A stretch of 64,000 nucleotides of DNA from Marinomonas agarivorans (GCA_002173415.2 NHNK02000007.1:110094-174093); one strand, 5' to 3'. Positions 17,697 through 24,417 are shown, counted from the first letter of the stretch. A program made the numbers and translations. The notes: a model not told the origin generated them from the letters alone.

Positions 17697-17744
17697 TTGT
17701 TTCTTTATAACTTTGTTTCTTTATAAACTGGTTCCTTTATAAAA
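17697..17744. repeat. Three tandem copies of a 15-16-nt unit upstream of the pilin operon
   Basis: TTGTTTCTTTATAAC (17697-17711), TTGTTTCTTTATAAAC (17713-17728) and TGGTTCCTTTATAAAA (17729-17744). It lies 45-92 bp upstream of the FimT/GspH start, where a promoter or regulator site would be. Confidence 0.75.
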
Positions 17745-17783
17745 AAACGCCTTCTTATTTAACGTTACTGCAAACCCCATGAC

Positions 17784-18713
17784 TTAGGCAAACCAATTAT
17801 TTAGTTTTTTCGCAATCTGCCTAGGTTTCTGAAATGGCAAAGAGTGATCCGTTCCCTTAATCACCTCACTGTGCCACCCCTCGTACGAGGTCGCCAACAA
17901 GCCGTGATAGTCTTGTAATAATGCATGGCTCAACTCCCCAGCAAATAACAAGGTTGGCGGCGCCGCACTCAATAACTCAGTTCGTATATCTACTTGCTGC
18001 TGATGGCTCTCCACAAAGTCCGTTACCGCATCTAAAGCATAAGCAAAGCCAAGCGGTCGATGAGCCAAACGGGATTGAGTTGTCGCTTCTGCTACTGGAT
18101 GTTTGCGTCGATTTGGCGCCACACTGTCAACAAAATGAGCGATTCCTTGCTCCACATCGCCTGTCGCCCGAATGGTATGAGCCGCTTCTTTATAACGGCT
18201 TCGTAAGGCAATTAGATCCGTTAATGCTTGGCGATCTAATCCTGCTGGCTCCAGCAATGCCATTTTCTTCACCTGTGGCGAAGAGAGTTTCAAAGGCGTT
18301 GCTGTGTTTGGCGGTAAGGTTTCCTGCTTTCGCTCTTTCTGTTTTCTCTCTTCCTGCTTTAAGTGAGCATTCACCATCAAACTCACCAAGCCACCCAGCG
18401 AATAACCTACTAGATCAAAATCCTCTAACTGCAAAGTGACCAACAACTGCACGATATCCTCACTGAGTTCGGCAATGCTAGTGGCGGTTTCTGCTCGATT
18501 AAGGCCATAACTGTCGCCCATCCCCTTCAAATCCGGAATAACGACCCGTCGCCAATGCTGTAAATGAGGCATAAAATCGCCCCACGTTAGTAAACCACCA
18601 ACCCCAGCCCCATGCAGCAACACCAAAGTACGCCCCTGCTCTGCTGCTGGGTTTTCATATAAACGATAGGCTAAATGTGTGTTCGTGGTAGTGAATGATA
18701 ATGTGGTAAACAC
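17784..18713 (-). CDS. Alpha/beta hydrolase
   Basis: 309 residues. Oxyanion-hole motif VLLHGAG (31-37), nucleophile Ser105 in GYSLGG, and a catalytic His290 in GTDHSLPF. This is the classical alpha/beta hydrolase layout of esterases, haloperoxidase-like enzymes and C-C hydrolases. A highly charged insertion (QEERKQKERKQE, near residues 119-130) interrupts the cap region and may be a recent low-complexity expansion. No signal peptide. Substrate unknown; divergent from the tautomerase gene. Confidence 0.85.
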   Translation of the reverse strand: MFTTLSFTTTNTHLAYRLYENPAAEQGRTLVLLHGAGVGGLLTWGDFMPHLQHWRRVVIPDLKGMGDSYGLNRAETATSIAELSEDIVQLLVTLQLEDFDLVGYSLGGLVSLMVNAHLKQEERKQKERKQETLPPNTATPLKLSSPQVKKMALLEPAGLDRQALTDLIALRSRYKEAAHTIRATGDVEQGIAHFVDSVAPNRRKHPVAEATTQSRLAHRPLGFAYALDAVTDFVESHQQQVDIRTELLSAAPPTLLFAGELSHALLQDYHGLLATSYEGWHSEVIKGTDHSLPFQKPRQIAKKLNNWFA

Positions 18714-18805
18714 CTTGCTTTTATCCTGCTATTCTCTACTTTTCCAAGCGTATTATATAACTGCCCTGCGCGTTCTAATGCTTTAACATCACAAGAGAAA
18801 CAACC

Positions 18806-19006
18806 ATGCCCTACATTAATGTACAAATAACCAAAGGTGCAACACGAGAACAAAAAGCGCAAATAGTGAAAGATATGACCGAATCACTGCAACGCGTATT
18901 AGGTAAAAAACCCGAATACACCCATATCGTCATCCAAGAAATTGAAGAAGAAAACTGGGGCTATGCCGGCATGTTGACCGACGATTGGAAGAAAAATCCG
19001 TCTTAG
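18806..19006 (+). CDS. 4-oxalocrotonate tautomerase family protein
   Basis: 66 residues, the normal length of the 4-OT family. After Met removal, Pro1 of PYINVQITKGATREQK is the catalytic general base; an Arg-rich helix follows. Such enzymes isomerise 2-hydroxymuconate or related enols to keto forms as small hexamers. The neighbouring alpha/beta hydrolase could share a ring-cleavage pathway, but no dioxygenase is present, so this is only suggestive. Confidence 0.9.
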   Translation: MPYINVQITKGATREQKAQIVKDMTESLQRVLGKKPEYTHIVIQEIEEENWGYAGMLTDDWKKNPS

Positions 19007-19020
19007 GCATCGCCGTGACT

Positions 19021-19044
19021 ATAACAGTGAACATAACAGTGAAA
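19021..19044. repeat. Tandem 12-nt duplication
   Basis: ATAACAGTGAAC followed by ATAACAGTGAAA, starting 14 bp after the tautomerase stop codon. Confidence 0.75.
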
Positions 19045-19045
19045 A

Positions 19046-19085
19046 AAAGGTTAGCCATAATAAGGCTAACCTTTATTACTTTTTA
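19046..19085. terminator. Bidirectional terminator between convergent genes
   Basis: Perfect 11-bp stem AAAGGTTAGCC / GGCTAACCTTT with a 7-nt loop, flanked by A-run and T-rich sequence on its two sides, so it can serve both the tautomerase gene and the minus-strand gene. Confidence 0.8.
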
Positions 19086-19137
19086 TCAAGACATATACTT
19101 CATCCTGATATACTTTGTCTATTTATTGCAAACTATC

Positions 19138-21294
19138 TTATTGCAGAATATCGCTGCGTCCACCAAGAGTAGGCACACTTTGTTCCCAACGATTTGCCGT
19201 ATTAATTGCCTCTAGCTCAAACGTGTTAGGGTCAATTTGACGCGCTGCTGGAATAACAATCGTATCCAGATGAGCCAACGGCCAACTAATGATGGTTTCC
19301 ATATAGTCACCTTGCACTCGTCCACGGAACAAATAACTCTTAGTAAGTTCGTCAGTATCAACAAACTCAATGTCTGTACCAGCAAGTTCACGGGCTAAGC
19401 GTGCCGCAGCTGGCGTATTCAAATCAGGGCCAATATTGAATAAATTGTTCGCATCAGCACTTGGTAAGTAGACACGCAATAAGCGACCGGTTTGAGCCGT
19501 GTTGATACCACTGGCATTTCTATTCCCGATTGTGCTTCTGCTTCCATTAATATAGCCACTCACTAATTCGATATTCTCCGACACATTCAAACCTCTCCAT
19601 TGGCGTTGATCAGGAAAGTTAGCATCAGGCTCTTCATACTCTGGTTGATCCACAAGTACGACACGATTATTTACCGTTTCTTCCGCAATGTGAGCTTCAG
19701 GCTCCCACCGATAACCAACGAACCGATAACCTGCGGCATTCAAATGTAAGTGCGCAAGACGCAACTGATCGCCCGTAAAGTCGTGACGTTTACTTGCATC
19801 ATAAGGTCGACCAAGAATCGCCACAGCAGAAAGGTCACTATTGGCGCTAGCAATGGCTTCTGAGGTACCAACAATCTCCTCATATCCGCTACTTTTCACT
19901 ACCAAATCCAAGTTTAGGCTCTGAGCATAGTGTGCACTTTTACTTAGCTCTTCCAGTTCTAATTCCTGATTAGCAACCGTGACAATTGGCGCAGTGAGTA
20001 AAGATTTTGCAGACTCAGGTAATAAAGAGTTTAAAGCAAAAACTTCTGTTCCAGTTCCTGAGAGTAGATTAAAACTCAGCCCAACGTCCTTCAAATCATA
20101 CTTGTCTTGTAGACGTATATCCGCAAAGCTTGCTTCACTTTGCAAGGCCCTTATCTGTCTGTCAGTAAGGCTAGCAAAAACAGTTGGTTTGCAAACTCGC
20201 AATGCTGCCAACATTCCTTCAGACCCGACTCGGTCCGTTTTGAGACCATTAAACCCATCAAAGTAATGGCTAACATGTTGGGCTAATGCCTGTACGGTAC
20301 TACACTGAATCTCTTTTTCATCGTTGTTATTTAGTTGGTCAGAAAAATAAATCGCGTTTTTTGAACGGTCATAAACGGTTTGAAAATTCGGCAATTTGCC
20401 ATCAATAGAGTCCACATCCAAATCGTTGTAGCGTAATATTTTCGACCTCTTTTCTTCATATTCGGATACGTGTGGAAGCCATTCAATCAAGGCATTGGTA
20501 TTTCGATTAGCAGCAGCATCATCAAGCATAGTAAGCAATTTACTTGCTTTCTCTTTGTGCCCTGCTCCAAATATTTTTTCAACATCTGACTCTGAGCCAA
20601 GTATTTCTTTGATACTTTTCATACCATTCATCATCGCTATAGAGGATGAGAAAAAGCTTGGGAATGGGTTAGATATCGCTTGTCTAAATGAATATTGATT
20701 GTAATAAGTACCTTTACAGTGGAATTGTGACATATTGTTCACAGACACTGTTTTACTTTTACTGGAAGAGCAGAACTTGTCACCACTCGTTTTGCCCGAA
20801 ACCGTAATTTCTCTTACATCAAAGAAAAACCCAATATCACCCGATACAAGATTACCAAACAGGCCATGAGGGCAGGCGAAATATTCTTTTAAACTCCTTC
20901 TACCCAGAAAGTCAGACATATCAAAACCACCGGTACCAACGTTCTCATTGTTACATTCCGCAATGTGTTCGACATTCTTCGTCACATTTTTGACGACTTC
21001 ATCAACGCAGGTTTTAAAACGCCTTACTGCTCTCTTTCTTGCTGTATTCGGCTGCACACCGCCATGTCGCCCAGCAGTATAATAATCAACCGATAACCTC
21101 CCAGGTATTTCTTGTATCAAGTTACCGTTATAGTCATAACCAACGGCAGCAACACCAGGGTCTACATAACAACGTCTGATTCTTTCTGCCTGTGCAGAAA
21201 AAGACGCAAACATCAACAATGCTATACAAACACCGTTCACAGTTTTAAATAAATATGGAAATGCATTTGGTGACTTCACCACTCCAATTTTCAT
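19138..21294 (-). CDS. Large secreted protein of unknown function
   Basis: 718 residues. The start at 21294 is preferred because GAAGGA lies 7 nt before it; the in-frame ATG at 21303 overlaps that site. The N-terminal region contains a signal peptide with hydrophobic core CIALLMFASFSAQA. The mature part begins ERIRRCYVDPG and is cysteine-rich for its first 200 residues or so (CYVDPG, CVDEV, CNNEN, CPHGL, CSSSK, CKGTYY), as in disulfide-stabilised exported proteins. A RyR-like or catalytic motif was not found. The C-terminal third has AILGRPYDAS and VGYRWEPEA but matches no family I recognise. Monocistronic. Confidence 0.75.
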   Translation of the reverse strand: MKIGVVKSPNAFPYLFKTVNGVCIALLMFASFSAQAERIRRCYVDPGVAAVGYDYNGNLIQEIPGRLSVDYYTAGRHGGVQPNTARKRAVRRFKTCVDEVVKNVTKNVEHIAECNNENVGTGGFDMSDFLGRRSLKEYFACPHGLFGNLVSGDIGFFFDVREITVSGKTSGDKFCSSSKSKTVSVNNMSQFHCKGTYYNQYSFRQAISNPFPSFFSSSIAMMNGMKSIKEILGSESDVEKIFGAGHKEKASKLLTMLDDAAANRNTNALIEWLPHVSEYEEKRSKILRYNDLDVDSIDGKLPNFQTVYDRSKNAIYFSDQLNNNDEKEIQCSTVQALAQHVSHYFDGFNGLKTDRVGSEGMLAALRVCKPTVFASLTDRQIRALQSEASFADIRLQDKYDLKDVGLSFNLLSGTGTEVFALNSLLPESAKSLLTAPIVTVANQELELEELSKSAHYAQSLNLDLVVKSSGYEEIVGTSEAIASANSDLSAVAILGRPYDASKRHDFTGDQLRLAHLHLNAAGYRFVGYRWEPEAHIAEETVNNRVVLVDQPEYEEPDANFPDQRQWRGLNVSENIELVSGYINGSRSTIGNRNASGINTAQTGRLLRVYLPSADANNLFNIGPDLNTPAAARLARELAGTDIEFVDTDELTKSYLFRGRVQGDYMETIISWPLAHLDTIVIPAARQIDPNTFELEAINTANRWEQSVPTLGGRSDILQ

Positions 21295-21509
21295 AACGAA
21301 CATCCTTCTTTAAATTGCTAAAGTCGTTTTTGCTATACAAAAATAACAAATAAGAATGCTAGTCATTAAAATATTAAATAACAATGGCAAGTAACAACAA
21401 ATAACAACAAACAGTAATACCAGATATAACGAAATTGTATTTTTCATGTGGTTCGCTATGCCATGCAAATATCAGAAAAGAATAAACGATTGAATTTTGC
21501 CTTATTATG

Positions 21510-21538
21510 TTGACGCTCCCTCCAAATGCCTCTACTCT
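21510..21538 (+). promoter_or_regulatory. Candidate sigma-70 promoter for the C4-antirepressor transcript
   Basis: TTGACG (21510-21515), 17-nt spacer, TACTCT (21533-21538). It is upstream of both target-like segments and the C4 RNA, so transcription from here would cover the whole immunity-like region. The -10 element is a weak match. Confidence 0.35.
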
Positions 21539-21580
21539 GATTCGTGCGTTGGAACTCATTTGAGAAAAACCAGCGTCGGG

Positions 21581-21606
21581 ATTGCAACCCCGTTTTATCA
21601 CATAGG
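21581..21606 (+). promoter_or_regulatory. Upstream target-like segment complementary to the C4 RNA (seqA-like)
   Basis: Contains TTGCAACC (21582-21589) and CACATAGG (21599-21606). CACATAGG is perfectly complementary to CCTATGTG (21716-21723) in the C4 RNA, and CAACC to GGTTG (21726-21730), in the correct antiparallel order. The same two blocks recur downstream around the antirepressor ribosome site. Confidence 0.65.
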
Positions 21607-21616
21607 CGTGTAAATG

Positions 21617-21651
21617 CCGCTTTATCCTATTTGAGATATATGCGGTTTTTT
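21617..21651 (+). terminator. Possible leader terminator before the C4 RNA
   Basis: CCGC (21617-21620) can pair with GCGG (21641-21644), followed by a seven-T run (21645-21651). The stem is short with a large loop, but its position, between the seqA-like segment and the C4 RNA, is where P4-type immunity regions terminate early transcripts. Confidence 0.35.
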
Positions 21652-21676
21652 TATGCGTGATTCTGCCTGTTTGTTT

Positions 21677-21754
21677 TGGTGGGTTACTTTCGGGCCAGCT
21701 TCGGCTGGGCCGATTCCTATGTGTCGGTTGTTGCAACTCGAATTTGACCCACCA
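21677..21754 (+). ncRNA. c4: C4 antisense RNA (phage immunity type)
   Basis: An 8-bp closing stem (TGGTGGGT 21677-21684 with ACCCACCA 21747-21754) encloses a UUCG-capped hairpin (CCAGC-TTCG-GCTGG, 21695-21708, extended by CGG/CCG) and a smaller GTTG/CAAC hairpin. The order and sequences (TTTCGGGCC, GCTTCGGC, GGGCCGATTCCTAT, TCGGTTGTTGCAACTCG) match my knowledge of C4 RNA of phages P1 and P7 and the related cI RNA of P4. An AntA/AntB antirepressor gene begins 60 bp downstream, exactly the expected partner. The single-stranded TCCTATGT is complementary to ACATAGGA at 21798-21805, covering the antirepressor ribosome site. Confidence 0.82.
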
Positions 21755-21762
21755 CCTGTAGA

Positions 21763-21807
21763 GCTTGCAACCTCGATGGGTGGTTTAAAACCAGACAACA
21801 TAGGAGG
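21763..21807 (+). promoter_or_regulatory. C4 target and ribosome-binding site of the antirepressor gene (seqC-like)
   Basis: TTGCAACC (21765-21772) and ACATAGGA (21798-21805) mirror the upstream segment. The second block includes the AGGAGG ribosome site (21802-21807), so pairing with the C4 RNA would block translation. TGGTTT/AAACCA (21781-21793) between them can form a small hairpin. Confidence 0.65.
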
Positions 21808-21813
21808 CCAATC

Positions 21814-22488
21814 ATGGCAAAATACCAAAATGGACCCATGCATATTTATGCATCCAGACACTTCACCTACGCCCTCAACGCCAAAGCGTTGCATCATTTT
21901 CTCTTCCCACTAGAGCAAACCGACGAGCATTTTGCCGACTGGATTACCCAGCGCATTCGCCATTACGGTTTTGAATGGAATCTTGATTTTGTTGCGCTTG
22001 AACTTGAACTTGAAAAAGACGCTGTCACTGAGGAACCTCAGTTTGAGCAAGACCTCAGCATCAGCCTTAGCATGGCAAAGGAACTGGCCCGCATCGAAGG
22101 CACAGACCGTGGCCGCGATGCTCGCTATTATTTGCTGGAATGCGAATTTGAGCTGGGGGACAAGTTTAACGAACGCGACAATGCCAACTCCTTCGACAAA
22201 AAGCTCCAGCAGCTTAATCAACTTGCGCAAGCCATCCGAGTTGGCGATGATGTGGCCATCATCCCCACTATCGATTTAATTAACCTGATACAAACCATTC
22301 GCGAATACCAACACCTCGCCTACCTCTACGCAAGGCCAGACACGAGAACAGACGCAAGGCCAAATGAGATGCAAAATGAGGATCACACCCCAGAGCAGAG
22401 AAGCAGACTCGACCCAGAGTGGATCAATGACGTTATCGACAGGGTAAAACAGCACACAGGCAAGTCGCTGCTGGATGAAGTGCGGTAA
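21814..22488 (+). CDS. ant: AntA/AntB-domain antirepressor protein
   Basis: 224 residues, ribosome site AGGAGG 6 nt before the ATG. The first half fits the AntA/AntB domain: DEHFADWITQRIRHYGFEWN, then DFVALELELE, SISLSMAKELARIEGTDRGR and DARYYLLECE. In phages P1 and P7 the homologous protein inactivates the lysogenic repressor. The C-terminal half (about 115-224) is polar and divergent. Gene placement directly after a C4 RNA indicates control by antisense RNA. No phage structural or integrase gene is adjacent, so it is a solitary module. Confidence 0.85.
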   Translation: MAKYQNGPMHIYASRHFTYALNAKALHHFLFPLEQTDEHFADWITQRIRHYGFEWNLDFVALELELEKDAVTEEPQFEQDLSISLSMAKELARIEGTDRGRDARYYLLECEFELGDKFNERDNANSFDKKLQQLNQLAQAIRVGDDVAIIPTIDLINLIQTIREYQHLAYLYARPDTRTDARPNEMQNEDHTPEQRSRLDPEWINDVIDRVKQHTGKSLLDEVR

Positions 22489-22489
22489 A

Positions 22490-22532
22490 TGCACCATTTG
22501 TAATGGCACTGCTTGTAAAGTGCTGTTTGTAA
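22490..22532. repeat. Imperfect 14-15-nt triplicate after the antirepressor gene
   Basis: Units TGCACCATTTGTAA (22490-22503), TGGCACTGCTTGTAA (22504-22518) and AGTGCTGTTTGTAA (22519-22532), beginning one base after the stop codon. Confidence 0.6.
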
Positions 22533-22560
22533 GATACAACCCAAAAAAGGCAACCACCGA

Positions 22561-22588
22561 AAAGCAACTATAGTTAGTTGCTTTTTTT
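22561..22588 (+). terminator. Terminator of the antirepressor gene
   Basis: 10-bp stem AAAGCAACTA / TAGTTGCTTT with a 4-nt loop and a run of seven T. Its left arm contains GCAACTATAGTTAGT, a near copy of a sequence in the hicA promoter region. Confidence 0.85.
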
Positions 22589-22611
22589 ATTTCTTTGCAA
22601 CTATAATTAGT
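22564..22611 (+). promoter_or_regulatory. hicAB promoter with two direct repeats (putative HicB operators)
   Basis: GCAACTATAGTTAGT (22564-22578) and GCAACTATAATTAGT (22597-22611) are 14/15 identical and 33 bp apart. The second includes a perfect TATAAT (22602-22607); TTGCTT (22578-22583) lies 18 bp upstream as a -35. HicB proteins autoregulate by binding such sites; the assignment is inferred. Confidence 0.5.
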
Positions 22612-22632
22612 CACATATTATAAGGAGATAAT

Positions 22633-22875
22633 ATGAGCAAAACCGAAAAATTGCTAAACAAGTTACGGTATGCAGAACATGAATACACCTGGAAAGAACT
22701 CGTAACTTTGCTGACTGCGTTCGGTTTTCAGCAACTGGAAGGAGCAGGATCGAGGGTGAAGTTTGTGAAAGGTGATCTTTCTATCAGTTTACATAAACCC
22801 CACCCAGAAAAAGAAATAAAACGTTATGCCCTTAGACATATTAAGCACATTTTGAAATCGGAGGGGTATTTATGA
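22633..22875 (+). CDS. hicA: HicA-family mRNA interferase toxin
   Basis: 80 residues with AAGGAG just upstream. Layout follows longer HicA toxins: MSKTEKLLNKLR, YTWKELVTLLTAFGF, GAGSRVKFV, then ISLHKPHPEKEIKRYALRHIK. HicA is a double-stranded-RNA-binding-fold RNase that cleaves mRNA and tmRNA. It overlaps hicB by 4 nt (ATGA), which couples toxin and antitoxin translation. Confidence 0.92.
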   Translation: MSKTEKLLNKLRYAEHEYTWKELVTLLTAFGFQQLEGAGSRVKFVKGDLSISLHKPHPEKEIKRYALRHIKHILKSEGYL

Positions 22876-23213
22876 ATATGATGGAATATAAAGGCTATTT
22901 GGGTACCGTCGAATACAGCTCTGAGGATCATTGTCTGTATGGCAAACTCGCCTACATTCGTGATTTGGTGAACTATGAAGCCAACACAGTAGCAGACCTT
23001 GAAGCCGAGTTTAGATTAGCTGTGGACGATTATTTAGCAACATGCCACCAAATGGAAAAAGAGCCGAACAAACCCTTCAAAGGCTCCTTCAATGTTCGTA
23101 CTGGCCCTGAGCTTCATCGTGCCGCCGTCGTTGCCTCAAAAGGGCAAAGTTTGAATGCTTTTGTCTGTGACGCTATCAAAGAAAAAGTAAAGCGTTGCGA
23201 AGCTGAGGCTTAG
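22872..23213 (+). CDS. hicB: HicB-family antitoxin
   Basis: 113 residues. The N-terminal partial RNase-H-like domain (YKGYLGTVEYSSEDHCLYGKL, LEAEFRLAVDDYLATC) binds the toxin. The C-terminal ribbon-helix-helix part (SFNVRTGPELHRAAVVASK, SLNAFVCDAIKEKV) would bind the operators at 22564-22611. This is the RHH subtype of HicB. Confidence 0.92.
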   Translation: MNMMEYKGYLGTVEYSSEDHCLYGKLAYIRDLVNYEANTVADLEAEFRLAVDDYLATCHQMEKEPNKPFKGSFNVRTGPELHRAAVVASKGQSLNAFVCDAIKEKVKRCEAEA

Positions 23214-23272
23214 GTTGATCTATTTAGGCAGCCAAATAACCTAGCGACATATAAAAGTGAGAGAGGAGCAAC

Positions 23273-23301
23273 TTTCTAAGCGGCCTGTGCGGCCGTGTTA
23301 A
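23273..23301 (-). repeat. Solitary type I-F-like CRISPR repeat, copy 1
   Basis: Read on the minus strand it ends CGGCCGCACAGGCCGCTTAGAAA. The last 28 bases follow the type I-F repeat consensus (core CTGCC-GCACA-GGCAG, end CTTAGAAA). The T-A pair in the stem is replaced by G-C, a compensatory change that keeps the 5-bp stem. It overlaps the DUF2442 stop codon. There is no array and no cas gene. Confidence 0.55.
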
Positions 23302-23543
23302 TGATTTGCCGCCAATACCTTTCTATACAATGCGTCTGGCGCTAAATCCGCATTATTTGGCCAACACACGGCACCGAACTCGTCAATTTTTGCTTGAGCA
23401 AAAAAGTTTGGGTCTTTTAAGGATTCAAACATAGGCCCGAATAACCGATCGGCGAGACTCACTTCCCCATAAACGCCATCCTCAAATGTGATCGCAAGCG
23501 TATACTGCGCCATCACTTCAATACTCGTTATGCGGTGTATCAT
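23298..23543 (-). CDS. DUF2442 domain protein
   Basis: 81 residues. YTLAITFEDGVYGEVSLADRLFGPMFESLKD and DEFGAVCWPNNADLAPDALY are the family signature. DUF2442 genes usually follow a DUF4160 gene and the pair has been proposed to act as a toxin-antitoxin system; here the partner upstream (23546-23806) carries two stop codons. Start ATG lies 2 bp after the DUF4160 stop codon, consistent with one operon. Confidence 0.9.
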   Translation of the reverse strand: MIHRITSIEVMAQYTLAITFEDGVYGEVSLADRLFGPMFESLKDPNFFAQAKIDEFGAVCWPNNADLAPDALYRKVLAANH

Positions 23544-23545
23544 TC

Positions 23546-23806
23546 TTACTCCAAAGGCTCAATTTTATTTAACGGCTGATGCTGCTCTGCTAACACCCAG
23601 TCATCACGTAATGCTTATCGGTGCTCTATGGCCCACTCAATCACCAAGGATTTGGCTCGTTAAGGCAACCCACCTTCAACAACATCAAGCGTATCAATCA
23701 GGATAATGGCCTCATACTCACCATAATAAGCATGGAAATGTGGTGGATTATGATCGTCATAATACATTCGAATCAAGATACCAAAAAATTCACTAATTGT
23801 TGGCAT
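23546..23806 (-). pseudogene. DUF4160 gene with two in-frame nonsense codons
   Basis: Start ATG at 23806 has GGAG 6 nt before it. The frame encodes MPTISEFFGILIRMYYDDHN, PPHFHAYYGEYEAIILID, then stops at TAA (23662-23660), continues RAKSLVIEWAIEHR, stops again at TAA (23617-23615), and continues ALRDDWVLAEQHQPLNKIEPLE to its natural TAA at 23548-23546. The continuation matches the normal DUF4160 C-terminus (WAxEHRxxLxxDW), so the reading frame is intact apart from two codons, both most simply explained as CAA to TAA. Total length of 86 codons equals the family norm. Confidence 0.88.
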
Positions 23807-23824
23807 AAAAGCTCCATATAAGAA

Positions 23825-23839
23825 TGTATTCTGGATACA
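23825..23839. promoter_or_regulatory. Short palindrome upstream of the DUF4160/DUF2442 operon
   Basis: TGTAT-TCTGG-ATACA, 19 bp upstream of the DUF4160 start. A likely autoregulatory operator by position only. Confidence 0.35.
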
Positions 23840-23869
23840 AAACAAATATTAGCACTATTCCCCTGTCAA

Positions 23870-23890
23870 TTTCTAAGCGGCCTGTGTGGC
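23870..23890 (-). repeat. Solitary type I-F-like CRISPR repeat, copy 2
   Basis: Matches copy 1 over TTTCTAAGCGGCCTGTG(C/T)GGC, 20 of 21 positions, same orientation. The 5' half of the repeat is degenerate. Together the two copies bracket the DUF2442/DUF4160 unit as direct repeats about 600 bp apart. Confidence 0.5.
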
Positions 23891-23948
23891 AAAAAAAGTG
23901 GTTAATTAACAGGTAATTACGTCAAGCAAGATGATTTTTTAACCTGTT

Positions 23949-24194
23949 TTATTCTGTTGTCACTGTGTCACTCACCCATTGAAAACGTTCGCATGGCTGC
24001 CCTTCTAACATGGCAGGCTCTAAAAATACGTCCAAAGGTCTTACCCACCAGCGAAAGTCGCCATAAAGCATTTGGTACAGCACCATGTATTCGTCTGTTT
24101 CGCTGTGTTGTACGATTTTGTCAACCAGATAATGTTGCCCTTTATAGTGGCGATATACGCCTGCTTTGAGTGTTGGTGCCTTGGTACTTGGCAT
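23949..24194 (-). CDS. DUF1653 domain protein
   Basis: 81 residues. GVYRHYKGQHYLVDKIVQHS, then VLYQMLYGDFRWWVRPLDVF and the late ERFQWV are diagnostic of DUF1653. Function unknown; such small proteins are common passengers of accessory regions. Upstream sequence 24195-24417 is AT-rich and holds no gene. Confidence 0.88.
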   Translation of the reverse strand: MPSTKAPTLKAGVYRHYKGQHYLVDKIVQHSETDEYMVLYQMLYGDFRWWVRPLDVFLEPAMLEGQPCERFQWVSDTVTTE

Positions 24195-24417
24195 TGGTTA
24201 CTCCCATTTATTGGCTGTGTGCTTTTGTGTTTATTGCAGCATTTTTGTCTATTTGAGACACAAAGCTTGAGGTTTTAGCAAAAAATGTCGCTATATGATA
24301 ATTTTTGCTCTTTTTCTTAATGTCGATTTATGAATAATAATGCGAGTGCATTTTTTTAATCTTGTTGCCAGAAACCACATGGTAATGCCATTCACCCAAA
24401 CTCGCTAGGAAACCATT

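Noticed and set aside
21653-21913. 86-codon open frame overlapping the C4 RNA (MRDSACLFWWVTFG...)
   Set aside because: It is explained by the structured RNA and the following gene in another frame; it has no ribosome site.
23214-23272. CRISPR spacer and next repeat beyond copy 1
   Set aside because: At the expected distance (about 32 nt) only a loose GGCTGCCTAAATAGA-like resemblance is seen, too weak to call another repeat.
24331-24344. ArgR-box-like TGAATAATAATGCG before aruF
   Set aside because: Only the left half matches the arginine-repressor consensus; the right half differs at several positions.
21304-24417. Complete prophage around the antirepressor
   Set aside because: No integrase, terminase, capsid or tail gene, and no attachment-site repeats were found around it; the collar genes are 12 kb away.
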